Source: Candidatus Paracaedibacter acanthamoebae (lineage in GTDB: Bacteria > Pseudomonadota > Alphaproteobacteria > Paracaedibacterales > Paracaedibacteraceae). From it: a stretch of 64,000 nt of DNA. The stretch spans positions 310,001 to 374,000 of the forward strand of contig NZ_CP008941.1 of the NCBI RefSeq assembly GCF_000742835.1. The letters are read 5' to 3'. The number at the start of each line of letters is the position of its first letter. The stretch's first letter is position 1. Shown in pieces: positions 16,419 to 25,600 of this stretch. The notes under the pieces are model-generated. The model worked only from the letters and a program-made list of their open reading frames with translations. It was not told where the DNA came from and searched no databases. Made by a program: the position numbers and the translations under genes.

Positions 16419-16806
16419 TTATCTGATACATCTAATCTCAACATTGGTTAACCCTAAATTAGCCCACCCTGGGTTCACAGTATAAACAGGAAGATTCATT
16501 TTTATGCCTAAAGCAAGACAAGCTCGAGCTTCTAGTGATAAGCCTTTACCTTTAAACTGTTTGGTTAAATTAGCTGTCAGCAAAGCATGGGAAGCCTCAA
16601 AAGGAATAACCTGAGAAACTAAGGGGAGCAGGCAGTCTTCACACTCTTGTAAAGTCATGTTAGATTGGAGGAGGGTAGTCGCTGCTTCCGATAAGCTGAG
16701 AGTGGACATAACAATTTGGCCGAGCAAGCCTATCTATGATAGGAGCGCCGGGTTCATCTTTGATAAGGGCAAGAAGGGCAGAGGCATCAAGGATAACTTT
16801 ACTCAT
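16419..16806 (-). pseudogene. vapC: VapC-type PIN-domain toxin, frameshifted
   Basis: From the ATG at 16806 the frame reads MSKVILDASALLALIKDEPG, the PIN-domain start with its first acidic residue, then continues APIIDRLARPNCYV before going out of frame near 16700. The other frame carries STLSLSEAATTLLQSNMTLQECE, then AYA-like LTANLTKQFKGKGLSLEARACLALG and LPVYTVNPGWANLG, matching the middle and end of VapC (SEA, GLSLxARxCLALA, VYTxDxxW). The native toxin would be about 129 aa. The DRxW-type Asp is replaced by Asn (VNPGW). One frameshift plus that substitution argue for an inactive ribonuclease. It overlaps its antitoxin gene. Confidence 0.75.
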
Positions 16807-17041
16807 TGTTTTCTTCTTCCTGAGGCGAGGTTAATTGTTTGTCTAAGCTTGCATTCTTTGATTTGTACTTATTGATTAAATTTCGTGCTTTTAATAAAGA
16901 TGTTCTTAAAGAAGAAATAATAAGTTGTCCTTCTTGTATATCCATTAAGATTTCTTCCCCTTCCTTTAATTCTAATTGTTTTCTATAAGTAGAAGGAATA
17001 GAAATTTTTCCCCCTGTTGTTATTTTAGTCCTTATAGCCAT
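16799..17041 (-). CDS. vapB: AbrB/MazE-type antitoxin (VapB)
   Basis: 80 aa. MAIRTKITTGGKISIPSTYRKQLELKEGEEILMDIQEGQLII is the swapped-hairpin AbrB fold (the GGKISIPxxYRKxLxLKEGEEI block), followed by a charged toxin-binding tail (LKARNLINKYKSKN). Its 3' end overlaps the vapC start by 8 nt. It should bind its own promoter and the toxin; with the toxin broken it may persist as an orphan repressor. Confidence 0.75.
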   Translation of the reverse strand: MAIRTKITTGGKISIPSTYRKQLELKEGEEILMDIQEGQLIISSLRTSLLKARNLINKYKSKNASLDKQLTSPQEEENNE

Positions 17042-17494
17042 AATGAATCCTAATTTATGAATATAGATAAGCTTTATAAAAACTTATTATAATAGCCTTT
17101 AGTGTTAATTTAAAGTAGTATCTATTATTCTAATTTAGAAAAATAAATTTATTTATGAATAAAAAATTTTTCTAGAAAAATGTAATTACAGAATTTTTTA
17201 ATTATTAAACTAGGTTATAAAATAAGGAGTAAATCCTATTAAGTTAGGGATATTTTTTCAGGTACAAAAAATTATTTTTAACCTATTTCCTAAAGTAGGT
17301 ATAAAAGTCACTCTATGAAAAGGGTTAAGATAAGAAATTGTCATTTTTTCTTCTCTCTCAAAAACGTTCGTTTATAAGAGAAGAGCCACAGGAGAAGAAA
17401 AGGTTCTCATTTTTTACAATTTAATCTCTCAAAACCCTTTCTTGAAATAAAAGCTCTGAAAAGGTATACTAAAGATGAGTTTTAGGAGGAAAAT
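17042..17494. other. 453-bp AT-rich spacer with a 16-bp palindrome
   Basis: No gene is apparent. A perfect palindrome ATTTTTCTAGAAAAAT occupies 17166-17181. Because it lies between a toxin-antitoxin pair and a serine resolvase, part of the spacer may be the resolvase res site or the antitoxin operator, but I could not define crossover sites. AGGAGG at 17485-17490 is the ribosome binding site of the resolvase. Confidence 0.5.
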
Positions 17495-18064
17495 ATGCTC
17501 GTTGGTTATGCGCGGGTCTCGACCCAAGATCAGAATCTATCTTTACAGCTGGACGCTTTAAAAGAAGCGGGATGTCATAAGATCTTTACAGAAAAAGCGT
17601 CAGGCGCTCAACGAGAACGACCTGAGTTAACCGCTGCTCTCAATTATATGCATCCAGGCGATACCCTCGTCGTTTGGAAGCTTGACCGCTTAGCTCGCTC
17701 TCTCAAGCAACTTATCGAAACCGTCGAAAAATTAGAAGACCAGCAGATAGGATTTCAATCGCTTACCGAAGCGATCAATACCACTACCTCAGGCGGGCGT
17801 TTAATTTTTCATATTTTTGCTTCTTTGGCTGAGTTTGAACGCTCTATTATTAAAGAAAGAACCTTAGCTGGATTATCGGCTGCTAAAAAATTGGGAAGGG
17901 TAGGGGGCCGGCCACCTTCTTTAAAAGCTGAAGATCTCATTGCCGCTAAAGCTTTACTGAAAGATCACAATATTACGGTTGAAGAAGTGGCTAAAAGGCT
18001 TTCTGTTGCACCTTCTACTCTGTACCGGCACCTGCCCGGAGGACGGAGCTCTATTGATATTTAG
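17495..18064 (+). CDS. Serine recombinase (resolvase/invertase)
   Basis: 189 aa. MLVGYARVSTQDQNLSLQLDAL carries the catalytic serine in the YARVSTxDQ motif, followed by IFTEKASGAQRERPELTAALNYMHPGDTLVVWKLDRLARSLKQL and GGRLIFHIFASLAEFERSIIKERT, all typical of small serine recombinases. The C-terminal domain (GRVGGRPPSLKAEDLIAAKALLKDHNITVEEVAKRLSVAPSTLYRHLPGG) is the DNA-binding helix-turn-helix. It resembles Tn3-type resolvases. A strong AGGAGG ribosome binding site precedes the ATG. The likely former transposon is not recognisable here; a second resolvase remnant lies just downstream. Confidence 0.92.
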   Translation: MLVGYARVSTQDQNLSLQLDALKEAGCHKIFTEKASGAQRERPELTAALNYMHPGDTLVVWKLDRLARSLKQLIETVEKLEDQQIGFQSLTEAINTTTSGGRLIFHIFASLAEFERSIIKERTLAGLSAAKKLGRVGGRPPSLKAEDLIAAKALLKDHNITVEEVAKRLSVAPSTLYRHLPGGRSSIDI

Positions 18065-18208
18065 GGTTACAAATCTTAAAATAAAGAAATTAGCTTTAAA
18101 GTTTTAACAGGGCAGGGAGTCCAATAAATATGATCGCTCCCCGTAAGTAAATTGGTATTGGGGAGGTTTGTGGCCTCAGAAGAAGGGAAAAGAGCGAAGG
18201 CTGGATAA

Positions 18209-18442
18209 GAGGCAACGCGCACTCGGGGAAGGAAAGGGGGCCGCCCTCGTAAAATGTATCCCGATTTATTGAAGGTAGCCATGACCGCTATGCAGAATCA
18301 AAAAGCAGTCACGCAAGCCGTAGCAAAACGGCTGGGAAATGCCACCCCAACCTTATATATGTATGTCAATGGCAATGTATATTTTAAAGAAGCTGAGCAA
18401 CAGTTATTTTTAAGTCTTCAAAAAAAGATCCATTCTAACTAG
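18209..18442 (+). pseudogene. C-terminal remnant of a second serine resolvase
   Basis: In frame upstream of the ATG at 18254 the sequence reads RTRGRKGGRPRKMYPDLLKV, then MTAMQNQKAVTQAVAKRLGNATPTLYMYVNG. The block RGRKGGRPRK followed by a helix-turn-helix ending in TLYxYVxG is the end of a resolvase DNA-binding domain. The catalytic part is missing, so this is a fragment, probably of a diverged duplicate of the resolvase just upstream. Confidence 0.6.
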
Positions 18443-18490
18443 CCAACCTTAAATTTTTACAGATTAACACTCTTCAAGCTGGGCCCTATT

Positions 18491-19759
18491 TTACAAGTTT
18501 TCTATTTCTTCTACAGAAAAACCAGTAAGTTGAGAAATTAATGCCTTATCTAAACCTTGGTATAACATATTTCTGGCAATTTCCTGTTTACCTTCAATTT
18601 TACCTTCTTCTTTACCTTTCTCTAATCCTTCGGCCACTCCTACGGCTTTTGCTTCTTCCCTTACAGCCGCTTCATGGGTCTTGAAGTTTTCAAGCAACGT
18701 TAGTTGTTTTTCATAAAATTCTCTTATTTCCTCAGGCAGTTGATCAAATTTTATCCTTTTATAAGCTTTCTCTAGATCAGGATCTATTCCTTCGGGAACC
18801 GCTTCTTTTCGATGACCGTTGCGATAAAAATCAAGCCAATCTTTCAAATTTTTATTCCTCTCTTCTTTAAATTCTTCAGAATCTAAGTCAGCATCTCCTA
18901 AAGAATATTGGATTACTTGCATGTATGGCATTACATTTTGCGGATCGTGTTTATCTTGAAACTGGTAATGGCGCACATATTTTCCGCCCTGCCAGTATTT
19001 CACATTATTGACCCCCCCTCCTAAAATGTTGATGGCAATTACATTCTTGAGTTTCGACCATTCTTCTGAGCGACGAAGTTGATTACCATAAATAAGAGCG
19101 GCATAGGCTAACCCTCGTTGATCCCAGTAATCTTGTTGAGCGACTTGTATTTCAACTAACGCAAGCTCTTCTTTAAGATGATCATTCTCATCCCGCTGGG
19201 AAAATTTGCATAAAACGTCCACTTGGGGTCTTTTAGGATCAGGAAGTATTTTAGACAAATCGTCCTGATGGCGAGCCAGTTCATAAAGAAAACCTGTTAA
19301 TCCCTCGTCTTTGACATACGCAGCATCTTCACTTAGTCTTTTTTCAACTCTATAAAGAGTTTGAGTTCTTTCTTTGTCCTCTTCCATCATTTTTTTGAGT
19401 TTAGGTTTTACTTTGCTAAAGGCTTCGTAAAGATTAGAATATTTTCGCTCCAAAGGATTAAGATTATTATCGAGGATTTGAATAATTTCTACCCCAGAGA
19501 CCCCTGCAAAAGTTTGGATAAACCCTTTTAAAACTTCTTGATCATCCAAAACATATTTGGCAACGGGGTCCAAAGTGGCGCGAGCGAAGACTTGTCCATG
19601 AGAAGGCTCTTCTTCGGTCTGCCGGGACTCGTCAAATGAACGCTTTCGATGTGAATGTGGAGACGAAGAGGGGCTATCCATTGCTTGGGTTATTGAGAAA
19701 CTTACTCCCACAACGGTCATAAGGGCTTTCAGAGAAAAAGAAGAAGAAAGGTTGACCAT
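18491..19759 (-). CDS. Exported PD-(D/E)XK (Rpn-like) nuclease-family protein
   Basis: 422 aa. The middle region has the PD-(D/E)XK layout of Rpn/transposase-nuclease proteins: DPVAKYVLDDQEVLKGFIQTF, then RPQVDVLCKF (Asp) and ELALVEIQVAQQDYWDQRGLAYAALIYGNQL (the ExQ pair), and EWSKLKNVIAINIL. The C-terminus has the usual charged repeat (GLEKGKEEGKIEGKQEIARNML) and a short helical end (LTGFSVEEIENL). Unusually, residues 1-27 (FSLKALMTVVGVSFSITQA) form a signal peptide, followed by a Ser/His-rich linker with HSHRKRSFDES. Ordinary Rpn proteins are cytoplasmic, so this looks like an exported variant, possibly acting on host nucleic acid. Function is inferred from family only. Confidence 0.7.
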   Translation of the reverse strand: MVNLSSSFSLKALMTVVGVSFSITQAMDSPSSSPHSHRKRSFDESRQTEEEPSHGQVFARATLDPVAKYVLDDQEVLKGFIQTFAGVSGVEIIQILDNNLNPLERKYSNLYEAFSKVKPKLKKMMEEDKERTQTLYRVEKRLSEDAAYVKDEGLTGFLYELARHQDDLSKILPDPKRPQVDVLCKFSQRDENDHLKEELALVEIQVAQQDYWDQRGLAYAALIYGNQLRRSEEWSKLKNVIAINILGGGVNNVKYWQGGKYVRHYQFQDKHDPQNVMPYMQVIQYSLGDADLDSEEFKEERNKNLKDWLDFYRNGHRKEAVPEGIDPDLEKAYKRIKFDQLPEEIREFYEKQLTLLENFKTHEAAVREEAKAVGVAEGLEKGKEEGKIEGKQEIARNMLYQGLDKALISQLTGFSVEEIENL

Positions 19760-20045
19760 ATTTTACCTCATGTTGAAAAATTAAAAAAGTTCATTAAAGA
19801 GAGACAAAAAAACGCGCTTATAATATTATTATTAAGTTATATATAATCATGCGTTATGCTGACTTCAAGGGGGATTTTATCCCCAATTTCATGCCATAAG
19901 CCTGCCAAAAATAGGCAAGCATTAATAATTTATTTAAAGTTGGCCGTTATAAGGATTCTATTACAGAGTACAGAAAATCTATTAAGAATACCACTAATAC
20001 CTGTTAATATTTTATTCAACTGGGGCAGGAGATTGTACCGGAATG

Positions 20046-20169
20046 TGGGGCCGTCAAGTTAATGTGAAGAAAAGGTGATATGGAGTAGCTTTGGCTTAAG
20101 AATAGATGTTGTTGGGCCAAGATAATGGATGAAAAATACAAAGGGTATCGTATTCCTAAAACTCTAATC
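20046..20169 (+). mobile_element. 5' remnant of another IS6-type element
   Basis: Starts with an IS-end-like GGGGCCGTCAAGTTAATG. The ATG at 20125 opens a frame reading MDEKYKGYRIPKTLIG, very close to the start of the transposase of copies C and D (MSERYKGYRIPKSIIG), and is then cut at 20170 by copy C. It is therefore the left end of a related IS whose remainder was lost. Confidence 0.75.
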
Positions 20170-21000
20170 GGCTCCGTCAAGTTGTTTGGATAAGAAGTTA
20201 GAGAAGCGCCTTTCTTCTATTTTTAGGCATAATTCTGGCTTGAAGAAACAATATCATCAAATGTCACAAAAGCTATTTTAAGTTTCTGTCTATAGTCTGG
20301 GGCAGAATATTTATATCGACCAACTTTTAAAAGATTCCGAAAAACACCCATGCTACTGAGAAATCTTTGCGCACCACCAGGACTTTTAAAACCTCGCATT
20401 TGCCTTTCCTTTTCCCGGGTTGGCTGGTGGCTGTTTTCTATTCGATTATTAAGGCGCTTGTGAGAACGATGTTCAACAGATTTAAATAAGACACGGTGGG
20501 CTTTTCTGTAACTTCTCAGTTTATCCGTGATCATAACCCTTGGAGAAACTCTAACTCTTTTAAGGGCCAACTTCAAAAATCGTATAGCGGCTTTGGCATT
20601 GCGTCTTTTTTGGAGAAGAATCTCTATTTCCTCACCGTCACTATCGATCAAGCGCCAGAGCCAAAAGATTTCTCCCTTGATCTTTATTCTCATTTCATCA
20701 ATGTGCCATTTGTCTTTGAAAGAAGAGCCTCTCTTGCGACGTATTGTTTTGGCAAACACTGGGCCCCAGGTACGACACCAATTACGAATTGTTTCATAAG
20801 TAACTTCGACACCGCGTTCTAAAAGCATTTCACTAACATCTCTTAAGCTCAGCTTAAAACGGTAATATCGTCTCACAGCATAACCAATAATGCTTTTAGG
20901 TATCCGATAGCCTTTATACCGCTCACTCATGGTTCGACCCTCCTTTTTTCAAAAGGATTTTAAACTAGGCGCGTATTAATCTCAACAACTTGACGGAGCC
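20170..21000 (-). mobile_element. IS6-family insertion sequence, copy C (831 bp)
   Basis: Terminal inverted repeats begin GGCTCCGTCAAGTTG (20170) and end with its complement CAACTTGACGGAGCC (21000). It carries one intact transposase on the minus strand. Nearly identical copy D is at 37431-38262 in the opposite orientation; the two enclose the 16-kb operon. Flanks CTCTAATC and GCATCAGG do not match, so there is no target duplication. Confidence 0.92.
20223..20930 (-). CDS. IS6-family transposase (copy C, intact)
   Basis: 235 aa. LSLRDVSEMLLERGVEVTYETIRNWCRTWG is the helix-turn-helix region; catalytic residues lie in DKWHIDEMRIKI, VMITDKLRSY and NNRIENSHQPTREKER. It is distinct from the copy A/B transposase but the same family. 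This is the only intact transposase of its type in the window and could mobilise copies D and E in trans. Confidence 0.95.
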   Translation of the reverse strand: MSERYKGYRIPKSIIGYAVRRYYRFKLSLRDVSEMLLERGVEVTYETIRNWCRTWGPVFAKTIRRKRGSSFKDKWHIDEMRIKIKGEIFWLWRLIDSDGEEIEILLQKRRNAKAAIRFLKLALKRVRVSPRVMITDKLRSYRKAHRVLFKSVEHRSHKRLNNRIENSHQPTREKERQMRGFKSPGGAQRFLSSMGVFRNLLKVGRYKYSAPDYRQKLKIAFVTFDDIVSSSQNYA

Positions 21001-21162
21001 GCATCAGGCCTTAAGTATTTGGCATCAATCTACTCAAACACAGGATAATTTTGTCTAAAGCACCTCATAATCAGGAAAATATACTCCTCTTGAGTTAATG
21101 TAACAACGCCAGCTTATCACACTTCTCTCAGTAACTTGACAATACCGACTTTATTTAAGTTT

Positions 21163-22566
21163 TTAAAACTCAAAAATAAGAGGCAAATGGTCGCTGCGAT
21201 CTCTTACTTTTTCGAAATTATTCTGAAAAGCAAGTTGTAGAGGATAATTTGTATTTCCTGGGCCTTGGCCTATATCAATTAATCCTCCTTGTTCAGTAAT
21301 TTTATTGTTAGAGTACCGAGGATCGCTAGGCTGACCTGGTAGTGGAAGACAAACTTCAAAACCTGCATCTCTGGGATAAGTGAGTCCTTTTGTTAAATCA
21401 ATAGTATCATCGGTAGGAGATATACAGTTATAAGGTGATCCCACGATAGGATTAACGATTGTCCCGTAGTAATTTTTTGGGTCTATATCATTGCTTCCAT
21501 CAAGTAGGAAGATATAATCAATGGCCCCTCCAGCGATACACTTAATGTTATTATTAGAGCATTTAGCGGTGTTTCCCATATATCCGTAACGGGGGTATAC
21601 ACCATGTGTAGGATCGGTTGATTCATATGTACCTCCGTTACCGCGCAGATTATTAAAAGGTGTAGCCTTATAAGATGGTAATAAATGAGTTTGACAGTAC
21701 GGTCGTCTTGCATCTCCTGCCTTCTTCTCTCCACCGGGATATGGGTACATTATCCAATTACTCTTATTTAGGAGCTGCTTGTGTAATAACATGTTTTGAT
21801 CATAAGAGTCGATATTAAAGTCACCAACAATAGCGATAATTTCATCTTGAGTAGGAGAACATTCAGACCCCTTAGCAATCCTCGCTGCAAAAGAGTTAAA
21901 TTGATTCTCAACCCCTTCAGGGGAGGTGTGAACCGCAATTAATTTTATACTTCTTTCTAAATTTCCATTTTCCTTAAACGTTGTAACCAAAGCTCCTCGA
22001 TCTGATGCGTATCCATTAATATTAGTGAGATACATTAAATACATACTTGCGAGTTCGTTTTGTTTAAAATGTTGAAAATCACTGCCAGAAACAAGAACTC
22101 CACTGTCTATATCAGGTAGAACTTCATTCCAAGGCTGAGCATAAGATGTTGGGGCTAGATTCCCACTTATAGGAACACTTTGATTTTGGTCGGCACCCAA
22201 CATATTCGGCCCCGTAAAAGCTAGGGTACAACTATTGTAGAAAACGGCAACAGCTTCATTGTAATTTCCTCTTCCACTAGTAAGAGGAGGAACTAAATAC
22301 CAGGGTCTTGTATCGTTATACTCGTCAAGATCATTTAGGGCATCACGTAAGAGAAGGAGAGCATGTTGCGAGTCTGGATTTTGCAGTAACCGATTATATC
22401 CAGTAGTAGCATTTTTATCGCCAACAACTTCAACAATTACAATTATATCGGGAAAGTACTCTTCGTCTTGATTGTTAAAAAAAGTAGTACGTATATAGTT
22501 TATCCGATCATTAATTTTTGAATCGTAAGTAAATTTTTCTATATTCCAGTAAAGTACTCTCGTCAT
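21163..22566 (-). CDS. Endonuclease/exonuclease/phosphatase (EEP) superfamily protein 1
   Basis: 467 aa. Starts MTRVLYWNIEKFTYDSK, the first EEP strand with its Asn; continues FPDIIVIVEVVGD (the catalytic Glu), EAVAVFYNSCTLAFTGP, EIIAIVGDFNIDSYDQN (the GDFN motif, about residue 248), GAIDYIFLLDGS and ends VRDRSDHLPLIFEF (the SDH motif, catalytic His). All metal and catalytic residues appear present, so a Mg-dependent phosphodiesterase or nuclease activity is plausible. No signal peptide. It is the last gene of the eight-gene operon, 95 nt after the 1205-aa gene, and is paralogous to the EEP at 35441-36880. Substrate unknown: DNA, RNA, phosphoinositides and sphingomyelin are all used within this superfamily. 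Confidence 0.85.
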   Translation of the reverse strand: MTRVLYWNIEKFTYDSKINDRINYIRTTFFNNQDEEYFPDIIVIVEVVGDKNATTGYNRLLQNPDSQHALLLLRDALNDLDEYNDTRPWYLVPPLTSGRGNYNEAVAVFYNSCTLAFTGPNMLGADQNQSVPISGNLAPTSYAQPWNEVLPDIDSGVLVSGSDFQHFKQNELASMYLMYLTNINGYASDRGALVTTFKENGNLERSIKLIAVHTSPEGVENQFNSFAARIAKGSECSPTQDEIIAIVGDFNIDSYDQNMLLHKQLLNKSNWIMYPYPGGEKKAGDARRPYCQTHLLPSYKATPFNNLRGNGGTYESTDPTHGVYPRYGYMGNTAKCSNNNIKCIAGGAIDYIFLLDGSNDIDPKNYYGTIVNPIVGSPYNCISPTDDTIDLTKGLTYPRDAGFEVCLPLPGQPSDPRYSNNKITEQGGLIDIGQGPGNTNYPLQLAFQNNFEKVRDRSDHLPLIFEF

Positions 22567-22661
22567 TGTTTTAGCCTTGTTTACTATAATAATAAATATT
22601 GTGTTATATAAAGCAGATTTTCTTAACCTACTTTATGTAAGGACACTTATCTTAACCTACT

Positions 22662-25600
22662 TCATCCTTCTTCACTCTGCGTTTCTGGAGCAGGATTTTC
22701 TTGAAGTTTTAGCCATCCTTCACTAATCTGTTGAGGGTTTGCAAATACAGTCCCCCCCGTCGCGACTACTTTATCTTGGCTCCAGGCCTCATTAGAAGCA
22801 GTAAGCCAGGACCAGTTTGCCCCTCCTTGGGTAGGGGTTGGAATATATATACTCCCTGTTTCATTATTGGCATCAGTGATAATAGGCGCGGTTAAAAAAG
22901 TAATGTAAATCGAGTTCAATGCTTGCGCATATTGAGTCTCAGGCACTTTTATTGTTTTAACTGGCAAAATACCACTAATCGCATTAATGGAAGCTCGGGG
23001 GTCAATTAGCATAGACACGTATTGGGTCGGGTCGCTTGAAGCATAGTATTCAGAATAAGGGGTGAGGAATAGCTTATTACCGGCGATAATTTTAGTGTCT
23101 TCCTCTGATTTATCATTGGTTGTATAAAAGGTTGTATAGTCCACATTTGGCGTAGAGCCTGCAAAATATCCGATCAGCCCATCCTGAAAATCGCTTAAAT
23201 CACCCAGTTGTACAGGAAATTGCACCTGAGTAAACCCATCTTCTGTACGATCAATAATGTTGGAATTATTCATATCGTTTTGCAACGCATCATAGCTCTC
23301 ATCAGGGGACGGTAATCCTTGAAGTTCAAGTCTTATAGAGGCTTGAACAAGGGCTAAGGGGCTGCCACACAACACAGCATTACTGATTGTACCTGTATAG
23401 CCACTGGGTTCTATATAAGATAAGCTTTGATTGATCGCTCTAATGAGATCCTTAAAATACTGCAGGCCATTATTTAAAGTAACATTTGCCATATTATAGA
23501 GGACTGTATTTATCCCCTCAAAAGAGTTATTCACTCCATTGAAACAGTCTTCCATTGAAGTGCCAAACGGAAAGCGTCCAGGGGCACTTTGCCAAACTAT
23601 TTCTTCTGATCCTGCCACCAGTGATCCGATAGGATTACCTAGTGGGTCATAGAACATAAGACTATCATCTAAATTATTGGGAAAAACCCAGCCGCAGATA
23701 GGGCTTATCGCTGGATGAGTATTCATTTCTTCCTGCTGACTTACGGCAGTCAAGAAATCAAAGGACAGCCTGCTATCTTGAACGATATTGGTAGATAAGT
23801 GGGCATAGTCCTGGCTTTCAACCTTTATTATGGTGGCACTCTCAGGATAAATGACAGGAGTTGTTGATATATCAATAGCTTGAATTCTCCCAAACGCATC
23901 AACTACCTGAAGCTGGGTAATTTGAAAAACACCATCATTAATAGGAGAATAAATATTTTCGGGTAAGGGAGCCGTTATATTCATACCACCAACGGCAATT
24001 CCCACCTCTTCATTGAAGGGTTTTTCTCCCCCAGATAGAGGGTCAAAAATATCTAATTGTAATGTCTTTTGTCGCATGAGCATTTGCTCAAAATATCCAT
24101 CCAAAGATTGAGATAAGAGAGGTACTTCATTAAGCTGGGTAAGAATTGCTTCTAATTTAGGATTGGGGTGTTGCTTTAAAAAGGCTTGAAGCTTACAGAG
24201 CAGAGTTTCTTTATTGCTGGGAGTTAAAACAACTGTACCTGAATAATTCCCATAAATACCTGTGTCAAATTCAGGGGATCCATTAAAAGCGAGCTCACCC
24301 CCCAACTTATCAAGCTCAAAGTTTTTAATGATGTGGTCTGAATCGTAGACAGGGTAGTTCGTTCTTTTAAGAGGAAAATATTCTATCTTCCATTGCAATA
24401 ATAAGGGAAACCATTGAGCAGGAAGCCAACTCTGCATCGCGACAGAACTTGGTAAAGTTCCGTTAGAAGGGGGGGACGACGATAAATTATTGCTATTTGA
24501 CAACCAGGCGGCCTCATTAACTAAAGCATTAATATCATTACTATAGAGTAGATTGGTATTGCTAATAGGGATTGATGAAGGTGCCGCAATAACCTGATTT
24601 GATATTCTGCAATCTAGAATACCGTCAGGCGTCTTATTCCTATTACCCGCATAATTCCAGGTTTCGTTTGCGTTCCCTGCAATTAAGAGGGAAGGATTCG
24701 CAGGACTATAATAGCGACCAGAAAAAGCTTTATCACAGGTTAAGATATATTGAATAGGATTATTAGGATTGGCGTTTGAAATCTTTGCTTGGAGAGCATC
24801 TGCAAGGTTTTTCACTTCGGCTGATAAGTGGTAGGATTCCTCTAGCAATTGGATAAGTGAATTTTGAATATTCGGCAAAACCCCACCCATATTGCTCATT
24901 TCAGATTTAATGTAATCTGAGACATCTGAAGCAGCAAAAGGCCATGAACCTGTATTGGTGACCTCACCTGGAGGATATTTTAGAGTCATGAACTTACTCC
25001 AATCGCTGAAGATCTGCCAGCGCAGAGAATCAATACTATTCCGAAGGTTATTCAGAGAAAGCTGCTTCTCATTTAATTGATTTAACTGCGAGCCCCACTG
25101 AGGGGGTAGCATAGTCTTAGTTTGAAGCGGTGATGTTGAATTTGATTCAAGAGTTATAGGAGCAATTGTCCATAAAGGCCCTCCATCTTTTTGGGTGAAT
25201 CTCTTATGATGTAAAGTTTGTTGGATTTTAAGAATTCCCTCAGGACTTTCTAACTCTTTTAACATCCCTAGCTGGAAGGCATTTAAAATATCTTCCGTAT
25301 GGGAAGTGAGAGGGGTCGCTTCTGGGGAAGAAGTATAATGCATAAAGAAAGCAGATAAAGCTTCTATGCCTGTATTACCACAAACAACTGACGCCTCGAG
25401 TGGGCTGCTGTCAAAGTAACTTTGCTGATTAGGGTTCCACTGAATGTTTTGGATAAAGCCACTATATAAAGAAGCTGAGGTATTGAGAACCAATTGCTGT
25501 TGAGCCTCCGGTGACAATCCCCAGTCTTGACTTGCAAGCCAATCTTGTGTGTTTTCTCCATTACCCAGACTATTAAGAAAATCTTTATTGTCCTCGCTAT

